A DNA stretch of 64,000 nucleotides from Veillonella sp. 3891 (lineage in GTDB: Bacteria; Bacillota; Negativicutes; Veillonellales; Veillonellaceae): contig NZ_RQVE01000003.1 of the NCBI RefSeq assembly GCF_003992315.1, positions 124,001-188,000 of the forward strand. The letters are read 5' to 3'. Of this stretch, positions 53,684-62,156 are shown piece by piece. Positions within the stretch are counted from its first letter, which is position 1, and every line of letters begins with the position of its first letter. The notes below the pieces were generated by a model. The model did no database searches, was not told the DNA's origin, and worked only from the letters and a program-made list of their open reading frames with translations. Both the position numbers and the translations under genes were made by a program.

Positions 53684-56056
53684 ATGAGAGAAGAAATATT
53701 AGGATTTTTTAGAGATATATGGCCTGAATCCTATCATATCGAAGATGTTCCTTTCATCTTGGGTTATAAAGGCGAAGAGATTCAGACATATTTTTCAGTA
53801 TTACATGAATTAGAAGAAGAAGGATGCATCCGTATCAAAGGTGGAGAATATGGTTCCTATCAAAAAACAGAAGACACGAAATTGATTGGTATCTATAAAG
53901 CGAGCAAAAAAGGCTTTGGATTTGTAATACCTGCCGAGGGGAACCTGCCAGATGTATTCATTCCCAATGGTTGTGCAGGGACAGCTATGCATGATGATGA
54001 AGTAGAATATATTATCAAACGAAAAAGTACGAGTGAACGAAATGCAGAAGGTATTATCCGCCGTGTTGTGACTCGAAATACAACTCGTGTAGTGGGCATA
54101 TTTGAACGACTTCCTAAAAGTGGCTTTGTAACACCTCATAATGAACGATTAGGTGAGGATATTTATATTCCTTTAGAATGTACTATGGATGCACGAAGTG
54201 GTGCCACCGTAGTAGTTGAATTGACAGCTTGGCCAGAGGAACATCGTAAAGCAGAAGGCAAAATTGTGGAAATTGTAGGGGATAGTTCTACACCGGATTT
54301 AGATGTATTGTCCGTGATGGCTACCTTTGATTTGCCAAAAGAGTTTCCAAAAGATGTGCAAGAAGAGGCTCGGAAGATTTCTTTCACAGTCACTGAAGGA
54401 GCAGATCGCTTAGATTTGCGACATCAAGAAATAATCACCATCGATGGAGAAGATGCGAAGGATTTAGATGATGCTGTTCATGCGAAAGTGTTGGATAATG
54501 GCAATATTGAATTAGGGGTTCATATTGCAGACGTCAGTCACTACGTACCAGCTGGTTCTATCATTGATCAAGAGGCATATCGCCGTGGCACCAGTGTGTA
54601 TTTGGTGGACCGTGTGATTCCGATGTTGCCGGTGGAGTTGTCAAATGGTATTTGTTCCTTGCAAGCTAAGGAAGATCGCTATGCCATGTCTTGTATCATG
54701 GAAGTGAACCCTCATGGTAAGGTGGTGCACTACACCATTAAACCGTCCATTATTCATATTACACGCCGTTGTAGCTATAAGGAAATCTATTTAGCTATAG
54801 AAGAGAACATTATTCCTGATGATTTGGCACCACTTATGGAGATGGTACGAACATTGGAAACATTGGCATACCAATTGATGAAAATGCGTCAACAAGCAGG
54901 GGCCATTAGTTTTGAATTCCCAGAATATAAAGTTCTCTTAGATGGTATGGGAACACCGCAACGAATTGTACGAAAAGATAGAACCATTGCAGAAAAATTA
55001 ATTGAACAATGTATGTTGTTAGCCAATGAAACAGTGGCAACTTTCCTCAGTGAACGATTGGATACATCTATCTATCGTATTCATGAAGATCCAAAGGATA
55101 CGAAATTAGAACAACTCATTACCGTCTTACATCATTCTGGTTATCCTGTGAAATTGCCAAGCAAGGTGGAGCCTAAGCATATTGAAGAATTATTGCAATC
55201 CGTCAGCGGTACAGAGATTGAACCTGTGGTACAGATTATGGTACTTCGTTCCATGCAACAAGCGAAATACAGCTCGGAACATATTGGACATTTTGGGTTG
55301 GCCTCTAATACATATACCCATTTTACATCGCCCATCCGTCGCTATCCTGATTTGATGGTGCATAGATTGTTACGCTATGTATTAAGTGGTAAGCCAAAAC
55401 GTATGGCATCTATCGCTGATGAAGCGTACTTAACACATAGCGCCAGTCATTGTTCAGAGCGTGAACAAATCGCCACAGAAGCCGAACGAGAAACCTTGGA
55501 TATGAAAAAGGTTCAGTATATGGCGCAATATGTAGGTGAAAGTTTCGAAGGTCATGTAAGTTCCATAACTGCCTTTGGTTTATTCATTGAGCTGGATAAT
55601 GGGGTGGATGGATTAGTCCCATACAACTTGATGGATGATGACCATTATGTCTTTGATGAACCACATTATATGGCCTATGGTAGGCGAACCGGCAAGGAAT
55701 ATCGTTTAGGTACACCAGTGACGGTAACATTAATCAAAGCCGATACGGAACTTCGTCAAATTGATTTTGTTATTGGAGAAGTGGAATACATCGATGGCTA
55801 CTTACGAAGAGGTCAAAGTCGTGAAGGATCACTTTCAAAACCTAAAAAAGGAAGTAAAAAATCTAATAGGAAGCAAAAAGAAGAGAAACGAAAACGCCGT
55901 GGTAGCCAATCTCATGATATAATAGAAACGACAGGTACCACGAAAGCGGTAGAGAAAATGCTACGCAAGTTGGATACAAAAAAGAAAACAGCCTTTTATG
56001 AAACGATACATAAAAAGGGTAAGCGCAATAAAGGAAAAAAACAGAGGAAACGGTAA
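53684..56056 (+). CDS. rnr: Ribonuclease R
   Basis: RNase R degrades structured RNA 3' to 5', including mRNAs released by trans-translation. The 790 residues have an N-terminal winged-helix-like part, cold-shock domains (GIYKASKKGFGFVIP), the RNB catalytic domain with DGEDAKDLDDAVHA (~265) and GHFGLASNTYTHFTSPIRRYPDLMVHR, an S1 domain (~620-700), and a long Lys/Arg-rich tail. The stop overlaps the smpB start by one base, tying its expression to SmpB. Confidence 0.97.
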   Translation: MREEILGFFRDIWPESYHIEDVPFILGYKGEEIQTYFSVLHELEEEGCIRIKGGEYGSYQKTEDTKLIGIYKASKKGFGFVIPAEGNLPDVFIPNGCAGTAMHDDEVEYIIKRKSTSERNAEGIIRRVVTRNTTRVVGIFERLPKSGFVTPHNERLGEDIYIPLECTMDARSGATVVVELTAWPEEHRKAEGKIVEIVGDSSTPDLDVLSVMATFDLPKEFPKDVQEEARKISFTVTEGADRLDLRHQEIITIDGEDAKDLDDAVHAKVLDNGNIELGVHIADVSHYVPAGSIIDQEAYRRGTSVYLVDRVIPMLPVELSNGICSLQAKEDRYAMSCIMEVNPHGKVVHYTIKPSIIHITRRCSYKEIYLAIEENIIPDDLAPLMEMVRTLETLAYQLMKMRQQAGAISFEFPEYKVLLDGMGTPQRIVRKDRTIAEKLIEQCMLLANETVATFLSERLDTSIYRIHEDPKDTKLEQLITVLHHSGYPVKLPSKVEPKHIEELLQSVSGTEIEPVVQIMVLRSMQQAKYSSEHIGHFGLASNTYTHFTSPIRRYPDLMVHRLLRYVLSGKPKRMASIADEAYLTHSASHCSEREQIATEAERETLDMKKVQYMAQYVGESFEGHVSSITAFGLFIELDNGVDGLVPYNLMDDDHYVFDEPHYMAYGRRTGKEYRLGTPVTVTLIKADTELRQIDFVIGEVEYIDGYLRRGQSREGSLSKPKKGSKKSNRKQKEEKRKRRGSQSHDIIETTGTTKAVEKMLRKLDTKKKTAFYETIHKKGKRNKGKKQRKR

Positions 56057-56520
56057 TGGCGAAAGATAACAATGCATTAATTGTAGATAATCGCAAAGCT
56101 CGGCATGACTTTCATATTCATGAAACCTATGAGGCAGGCATTGCCCTTACAGGAACGGAAGTGAAGTCGATTCGGGCTGGGCGCATCAATTTAAAAGACA
56201 GTTTTTGTCGCATTGAAAATGGGGAACTTTTCTTATACCAAGTGCATATTAGCAAGTATGAACAGGGTAATCAGTTCAATCACGAGCCGGAACGGACTCG
56301 TAAATTGCTCATGCATAAACGAGAAATTCATAAACTCTTAGGACAAGTGAAAGAAAGAGGCTATTCCTTGATTCCATTGAACTTTCACTATAGTCATGGG
56401 TATGTAAAAGTTACCATTGGCCTTGTGACGGGCAAGAAAAATTACGATAAACGACAAGATATGGCGGAGCGAGATGCAAAACGAGATATTCAACGCCGTA
56501 TGAAAGAACAAAATCGTTAG
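56056..56520 (+). CDS. smpB: SsrA-binding protein
   Basis: SmpB binds tmRNA and places it in stalled ribosomes. The 154 residues include NRKARHDFHIHETYEAGIALTGTEVKSIRAG and KDSFCRIENGELFLYQVHIS, the OB-fold core, and the basic C-terminal tail KRDIQRRMKEQNR that reads the empty mRNA channel. Its ATG shares its A with the rnr stop. ssrA is on the opposite strand nearby. Confidence 0.98.
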   Translation: MAKDNNALIVDNRKARHDFHIHETYEAGIALTGTEVKSIRAGRINLKDSFCRIENGELFLYQVHISKYEQGNQFNHEPERTRKLLMHKREIHKLLGQVKERGYSLIPLNFHYSHGYVKVTIGLVTGKKNYDKRQDMAERDAKRDIQRRMKEQNR

Positions 56521-56533
56521 GAAAGGAGGGTCT

Positions 56534-57361
56534 ATGTTAGTCGATTTCCACATGCATACGAATGTATCAGACGGTACGTATATGCCAAGAGATTTAGTGA
56601 CATTAGCAAAAGAGAAACAAATACAAGCGATATCTATTACAGATCATGATGAAGTTGGTGCCTACGGTCAATTAACAAATGAGGATAGAACAGGGATTCA
56701 AATCTATCATGGCTGTGAGTTTAGTACCTATTACAATGAGAAAGAAGTGCACGTATTGGGATATCAATTTTCCTTAGACCATCCGGAACTACAGGATTAT
56801 ATTTCTCACTTTAAAGAAGTGCGTCGTTCTAGAATCCATAAAATGGTGGATAAATGTGCTGAGGCAGGTTATGATATTTCCTATGAGGAATTGGTGAATA
56901 CCTTTACCGATGCTGTGTCCTTTGGGCGCCCTCATATTGCGCAATTACTCATTGCTCACGGCTATGTGAAAACCGTAGGGGAAGCCTTTGATACTATGTT
57001 AAACCCCAATGGTCCTTGCTTTGTGCCGAAGGAAAAGTATGCCCCACAACAGGCTATTGATTTGATTCATCGTGCCGGTGGTATCGCCGTGCTAGCCCAT
57101 CCCAAATTAGTGGAAAATGACGATTATGTGCATGAATTACTAGAACTCCCTTTTGATGGCGTAGAGGTCTATCATTCTAGCCATTCTGCCGAGGATAGTG
57201 CTAAATACCATCAATTTGCCACTGATAAGGGATTGTTAATCTCCGGTGGATCTGACTTTCACGGCATACAAGATCGATTTCCTGAAAGTATTGGTCTTGG
57301 AGAATATGAAATACAAAGTGAGTGGGTAGCAGAGTTTATGAAAGCCTTACAAGGCGCATAG
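56534..57361 (+). CDS. PHP-domain phosphoesterase (TrpH/YciV-like, RNase AM type)
   Basis: The 275-residue protein has the PHP metal motifs in order: VDFHMHTNVSDG, SITDHDEVGA, HVLGYQF, a ~150-residue insertion, LAHPKL and GSDFHG. In Escherichia coli the homologue YciV/RNase AM is a 5'-3' exoribonuclease and 3',5'-nucleotide phosphatase. GAAAGGAGGG precedes the ATG. It follows smpB after 13 bases, so it may be cotranscribed and take part in RNA turnover, as an inference. Confidence 0.92.
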   Translation: MLVDFHMHTNVSDGTYMPRDLVTLAKEKQIQAISITDHDEVGAYGQLTNEDRTGIQIYHGCEFSTYYNEKEVHVLGYQFSLDHPELQDYISHFKEVRRSRIHKMVDKCAEAGYDISYEELVNTFTDAVSFGRPHIAQLLIAHGYVKTVGEAFDTMLNPNGPCFVPKEKYAPQQAIDLIHRAGGIAVLAHPKLVENDDYVHELLELPFDGVEVYHSSHSAEDSAKYHQFATDKGLLISGGSDFHGIQDRFPESIGLGEYEIQSEWVAEFMKALQGA

Positions 57362-57370
57362 AGGTGTAGT

Positions 57371-58228
57371 ATGGATGTAATCGCATTTATTGGCCCTAGC
57401 GGAACAGGTAAAAGTCATAGAGCATTGGTGGTGGCCCATGAACACCACGCATCTTGTATTATCGATGACGGTATTTTAATTCATAATAATCGCATTGTGG
57501 GTGGATTTTCTGCTAAAAAAGAAGAAAACCGTATTAAAGCTGTTCGTCGTGCTATCTTTCAAGATAAAAAACAGGTGGAAAGTGTGCGAAAAGCACTGGA
57601 TGAGATTCAACCAGAACGCCTTATGATATTGGGCACATCGGAGAATATGATTGGAAAAATTACGAAGGCCTTGGGAATCCCTGGCCCGTCCTATTATATT
57701 CATATTGAAGATGTAGCTAGTCCGAAGGATATTGAAAAAGCACAACATGCTAGATTAAAAGAGGGAAAACATATTATTCCCGTTCCATCCGTGGAGTTGA
57801 AGCCTCACTTTAAAGGCTTTTTAATCGACCCTATTAAGTCGTTCTGGCGCAGAACTAGATTGTCTACGAAGCAAGATGAGGGTTGGGAAAAATCCGTCAT
57901 ACGTCCAGCTTTCAGCTATTATGGCAAACTGGTCTTTGAAGATGCAGTGATTCAAGCACTCATCAAGAATAGTATTGAAAAGTCCCCAGGTGTGACAGAT
58001 GTGCGCAGTATGGATATCAAAAAGAGTAAGGAAGTTACCAATGGGTTAATCTTACAAATTGACGTTACGGTTATGCTCGGATTCGTGGTCAAGGAAATCA
58101 TGGATACCTTGCAAAAAACGATACGTCAAGAAATCGAATATATTACAGGCATGTCTATCGAGAGACTTGCTATTAAGGTAGGTGGCACCATTGAGCCATC
58201 AAAAGTAAAATACAAGCATAAGGAGTAA
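57371..58228 (+). CDS. P-loop protein fused to an Asp23/Gls24-like domain
   Basis: The 285-residue protein has an N-terminal nucleotide-binding part with GPSGTGKS (residues 8-15) and IIDDGILIHNNRIVGG, which looks like a kinase-type P-loop fold. A middle linker follows, and the C-terminal ~100 residues (LVFEDAVIQALIKNSIEKSPGVTDV...) resemble the Asp23/Gls24 (DUF322) domain of cell-envelope stress proteins. The family occurs as an uncharacterised protein near miaB or mutS in Clostridia and Negativicutes. It begins 9 bases after the PHP gene and ends one base before miaB. Function is unknown. Confidence 0.7.
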   Translation: MDVIAFIGPSGTGKSHRALVVAHEHHASCIIDDGILIHNNRIVGGFSAKKEENRIKAVRRAIFQDKKQVESVRKALDEIQPERLMILGTSENMIGKITKALGIPGPSYYIHIEDVASPKDIEKAQHARLKEGKHIIPVPSVELKPHFKGFLIDPIKSFWRRTRLSTKQDEGWEKSVIRPAFSYYGKLVFEDAVIQALIKNSIEKSPGVTDVRSMDIKKSKEVTNGLILQIDVTVMLGFVVKEIMDTLQKTIRQEIEYITGMSIERLAIKVGGTIEPSKVKYKHKE

Positions 58229-58229
58229 T

Positions 58230-59540
58230 ATGAAGTCATACTATATTTATACATATGGTTGCCAAATGAATGAAAGTGATTCAGAACGATTGGCCCATCA
58301 ATTGGAATCTGTTGGATATGTGCCTACAAAAGAGGTAAATGAAGCAGATTTAATTATTTTAAATACTTGTTGCGTTCGTGAAACGGCAGAAAATAAAATT
58401 TATGGTCGTATCGGCGAGTTAAAGCATTTGAAAGAGAAAAATAAAAACTTGATCATTGCTATTACTGGTTGTATGGCACAGAAGAACCAAGCAGATATGT
58501 TTAAGCGGGCCCCTCATATTGATATCGTATTAGGTACCCATAATATTCAACATATCAATGAAATGGTCAAAGAAGTACAACGAACGAAAAAACGTCAAGT
58601 CAATGTAGAGATGGACAATACAGTATTGCCTGAATTGGCGGCAAAACCAAATGGTACATTCTTTGCGTGGGTACCGATCATGAACGGATGTAATAAGTTC
58701 TGTACATACTGTATCGTACCTCATGTGCGGGGCCGTGAAATTAGCCGTCCTGTAGAAGCCATCGTAAAAGATGTACGTGAATTAGGTGAAAAAGGCTTTA
58801 AAGAAATCACTTTGTTGGGACAAAACGTAAACTCCTATGGCTTGGATTTTAAAGATGGTACAGACTTTGGTACCTTAGTAGATGCCTTAGATGGAATCCC
58901 AGGCATCGAGCGTATTCGCTATATGACAAGCCATCCTCAAGATATGACGAAAGGCATGGTAGATGCCTTAGGACGCTCTTCAAATATTGTGACACAGTTG
59001 CATCTACCGGTACAGTCTGGATCTGACAATATTTTAAAACGTATGAATCGTCATTATTCTGTGGAACAATATAAAGATTTATTACAATATTGCCGTGAAA
59101 AAATCGATGGTGTTACGATCACAACAGATATTATCGTGGGCTTTCCAGGAGAAACAGAGGAAGATTTCCAACAAACATTACAATTATTGAAAGATGTACG
59201 TTATGACATGGCGTTTACTTTCATCTATTCCAAACGTTCTGGTACACCAGCGGCGGAATTTGAAGAGCAAGTGCCAGAGGAAGTAAAACGTGTTCGCTTA
59301 CAAGCCTTGATGGACGTGCAAAACGAGATTTCCCTCGAGTTGAACCAAGCCATGGAAGGTAAGATCTACGATATTATCGTAGAAGGACCGAGCCGTACTG
59401 ATGAAAACATGTGGTTTGGTCGTACGTCCGGTAATAAAATGGTTCTATTCCCTAAACAAGAATCTCTAAAAATTGGGGATACCATCGATGTACGTATCGA
59501 TAAAGGACAAACGTGGGTATTATACGGCACTGTATTATAG
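58230..59540 (+). CDS. miaB: tRNA-2-methylthio-N6-dimethylallyladenosine synthase
   Basis: MiaB methylthiolates i6A37 of tRNAs. The 436 residues have the N-terminal UPF0004 domain with three cysteines (YGCQMNESD, NTCCVRE, TGCMAQ), the radical SAM CNKFCTYCIVP motif (CX3CX2C, ~152-158), and a C-terminal TRAM domain (~375-436). AAGGAGT precedes it. It is followed after 15 bases by mutS; miaB-mutS-mutL is a common order in Firmicutes. Confidence 0.97.
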   Translation: MKSYYIYTYGCQMNESDSERLAHQLESVGYVPTKEVNEADLIILNTCCVRETAENKIYGRIGELKHLKEKNKNLIIAITGCMAQKNQADMFKRAPHIDIVLGTHNIQHINEMVKEVQRTKKRQVNVEMDNTVLPELAAKPNGTFFAWVPIMNGCNKFCTYCIVPHVRGREISRPVEAIVKDVRELGEKGFKEITLLGQNVNSYGLDFKDGTDFGTLVDALDGIPGIERIRYMTSHPQDMTKGMVDALGRSSNIVTQLHLPVQSGSDNILKRMNRHYSVEQYKDLLQYCREKIDGVTITTDIIVGFPGETEEDFQQTLQLLKDVRYDMAFTFIYSKRSGTPAAEFEEQVPEEVKRVRLQALMDVQNEISLELNQAMEGKIYDIIVEGPSRTDENMWFGRTSGNKMVLFPKQESLKIGDTIDVRIDKGQTWVLYGTVL

Positions 59541-59555
59541 AAAGGAGTTAGCAGA

Positions 59556-62156
59556 ATGGGCAAGAAACAAACGCCTATGATGGAGCAGTATTTTAGTATT
59601 AAAGCTCGCTATGAAAAGGAACTATTATTTTTTCGGTTAGGTGACTTTTACGAGCTTTTTTACGACGATGCTATCACCGCATCACGAGAATTGAATATTA
59701 CCTTAACAGGTCGCAATGCAGGTGAAGAAGATAAAGCTCCTATGTGTGGCGTTCCTTTCCATTCTGCGGAATCCTATATTGAAAGGCTCATCAGTAAAGG
59801 GTACAAGGTAGCCATCTGTGAGCAAGTTGAAGATCCGAAAGAGGCTAAGGGTATCGTAAAACGTGATGTCATCCGTGTAATTACACCAGGCACAGTACTC
59901 AGCGAAAATGGCACAAAAGATGGAGAAAATAACTTCTTAGCCTTGACCTATGAAACAGGGGGACAGCGCATTGTGTTGTTCACAGATATCACCACTGGTG
60001 AAGTCATCTGGGAACGTATGGATAGTTCTAGTGAAAGCTCGTTATTTGATGCGTTCACTATGTACCAGCCGAAAGAGCTTATCGTAGCTGGTAATAGTGA
60101 ATTACCTACTAGTATCCAAGATTTTTTGACTCGCCAAATGTCTGGTATAGCCTTGTCTCCGTTCACGCCTACAGAAACGATAGACAGTATTCGTCTGAAA
60201 GGCCGTGAACATTTTTCTGATGCCGGTTTGCTTGAAGAAGATGTATTAGAAGCCTTAGGCTACGTGATTCTCTATTTGGAAAATATCATTAAAACAGATA
60301 CATCTCACATCAATTATGTGCATCAACTATCTGTGGGAGACCGCATGATTTTGGATACATCTTGTTTGCGTCATTTAGAGATTACAAGAAATGTTCGAGA
60401 TGGATCTAAAAAAGGTACGCTCCTAGATGTACTAGATAAAACATTAACCCCTATGGGGGCTCGCATGTTGAAACAGTGGATTGAACATCCTTTAATGGAT
60501 ATCCATCGCATCGTACGCCGTCAAATGGGCATAGGTGAATCTATTGATAATCCGACCATGCGTAGTCAACTGCGTTCTTTATTGACTTCTGTCTATGATT
60601 TTGAACGTATTCTAAGCCGTGTAGAAACAGGGAGTGTGTCTCCTAGAGATTTTGCCTCCTTACGAGAATCGTTACGGGTATTACCGATGATTCAAGAGGT
60701 ATTACAACATTGTACCTCTAATATTCTACAAGACTGTCATAGCATGATTCATACTCATGATGACCTATGTGACCTATTAACACGGGCTATCGTGGATCAG
60801 CCGTCGTTAGCACTGAAAGATGGTCATGTCATCCGTGATGGATACAGCGCAGAATTAGATGAATTGCGATCCTTGGCTACCAATAGTCAAGAGTGGCTAC
60901 ATCGCTTAGAAGAAGAGGCGAAACAAGCTACAGGAATTCGCCTAAAAACAGGATATAATAAAGTATTCGGATACTATTTTGAAGTGTCCCAAGGGCAAGT
61001 AGGGCTCGTACCAGATTATTTCATTCGTAAACAAACCTTAACCAATGCGGAACGATATATTACGCCAGAGTTAAAAGAATTTGAAATTAAAATGCTCAAT
61101 GCAAAAGAACAGATTCAAAAATTGGAATATTCTTTGTATCAAGACTTACGCCTTACAGCAAAAGAAAATATTAAAGAAATCCAAGAAACAGCTCGTGGCA
61201 TTGCCCAATTAGATGTAATTTTGAGCTTAGGGGAAGTGGCTTTTACCAACAAATATGCATGCCCAACTATCGTGACTAATGGTTCTATTTCTATTAAGGA
61301 TGGTCGCCATCCTGTCATAGAAACCTTGCTGAAACAGGAATTATTCATTCCTAATGACGTGGTGCTGAACCATTCCGAAGAAGAGTTCATACTCATTACG
61401 GGTCCTAACATGGCAGGTAAATCGACGTACATGCGTCAGGTAGCTCTACTTATGATTATGGCTCAAATTGGTTCTTTCATCCCTGCTAGAGAAGCGACTA
61501 TTGCTCCTGTGGACAGAATTTTTACCCGAGTCGGTGCCAGTGATGATATTTCCACAGGCCAAAGTACTTTTATGGTGGAAATGAAAGAAGTGTCCTATAT
61601 CTTAGAACACGCAACATGCAACAGTTTAGTCATCCTTGACGAAATCGGCCGTGGTACGTCTACCTTTGATGGACTTAGCATTGCTCGTGCCGTGGTGGAA
61701 CATATTTGTGAAACTATTCACTGTAAAAGTTTGTTCGCTACTCATTATCATGAGTTGATTGAACTTGAAGAGCAATATAGTAAATTGAAAAACTACACCG
61801 TGGCTGTGAAAGATAAAGGCAATGATGTCCTATTCTTGCGCCGTATTGTAAAAGGTGGAGCTGACCGTAGTTATGGTATCCATGTAGCTAAATTGGCAGG
61901 ATTACCAAAAGCTGTACTAGATAGAGCGAATACTATATTAGCTCACTTGGAAGATGGAACAGTAGTATCGGAACCAGCGCCTAAGAAAAAAGAAAAACCA
62001 AGCGTTGCAAGACCTCTATTTGGGAACGGCGATTTATTCACGCAACCTGTGCTCGATCAGTTGCTGAAACTAGACATTATGAGTATGACACCCATCGAGG
62101 CCATCAGTGAATTATATCGTTTACAGGAAGAGGCAAAACAAGGAGGTGGCAAGTAA
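59556..62156 (+). CDS. mutS: DNA mismatch repair protein MutS
   Basis: MutS recognises mismatches. The 866 residues include the mismatch-binding N-terminus (KKQTPMMEQYFSIK, FFRLGDFYELFYDDA with the Phe-X-Glu motif), LTGRNAGEEDKAPMCGVPFHS, the clamp and lever, and the ATPase domain with Walker A TGPNMAGKST (~615) and VILDEIGRGTSTFDG. It ends with a C-terminal dimerisation region. GAAAGGAG precedes the start. The stop overlaps the mutL start by one base. Confidence 0.98.
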   Translation: MGKKQTPMMEQYFSIKARYEKELLFFRLGDFYELFYDDAITASRELNITLTGRNAGEEDKAPMCGVPFHSAESYIERLISKGYKVAICEQVEDPKEAKGIVKRDVIRVITPGTVLSENGTKDGENNFLALTYETGGQRIVLFTDITTGEVIWERMDSSSESSLFDAFTMYQPKELIVAGNSELPTSIQDFLTRQMSGIALSPFTPTETIDSIRLKGREHFSDAGLLEEDVLEALGYVILYLENIIKTDTSHINYVHQLSVGDRMILDTSCLRHLEITRNVRDGSKKGTLLDVLDKTLTPMGARMLKQWIEHPLMDIHRIVRRQMGIGESIDNPTMRSQLRSLLTSVYDFERILSRVETGSVSPRDFASLRESLRVLPMIQEVLQHCTSNILQDCHSMIHTHDDLCDLLTRAIVDQPSLALKDGHVIRDGYSAELDELRSLATNSQEWLHRLEEEAKQATGIRLKTGYNKVFGYYFEVSQGQVGLVPDYFIRKQTLTNAERYITPELKEFEIKMLNAKEQIQKLEYSLYQDLRLTAKENIKEIQETARGIAQLDVILSLGEVAFTNKYACPTIVTNGSISIKDGRHPVIETLLKQELFIPNDVVLNHSEEEFILITGPNMAGKSTYMRQVALLMIMAQIGSFIPAREATIAPVDRIFTRVGASDDISTGQSTFMVEMKEVSYILEHATCNSLVILDEIGRGTSTFDGLSIARAVVEHICETIHCKSLFATHYHELIELEEQYSKLKNYTVAVKDKGNDVLFLRRIVKGGADRSYGIHVAKLAGLPKAVLDRANTILAHLEDGTVVSEPAPKKKEKPSVARPLFGNGDLFTQPVLDQLLKLDIMSMTPIEAISELYRLQEEAKQGGGK

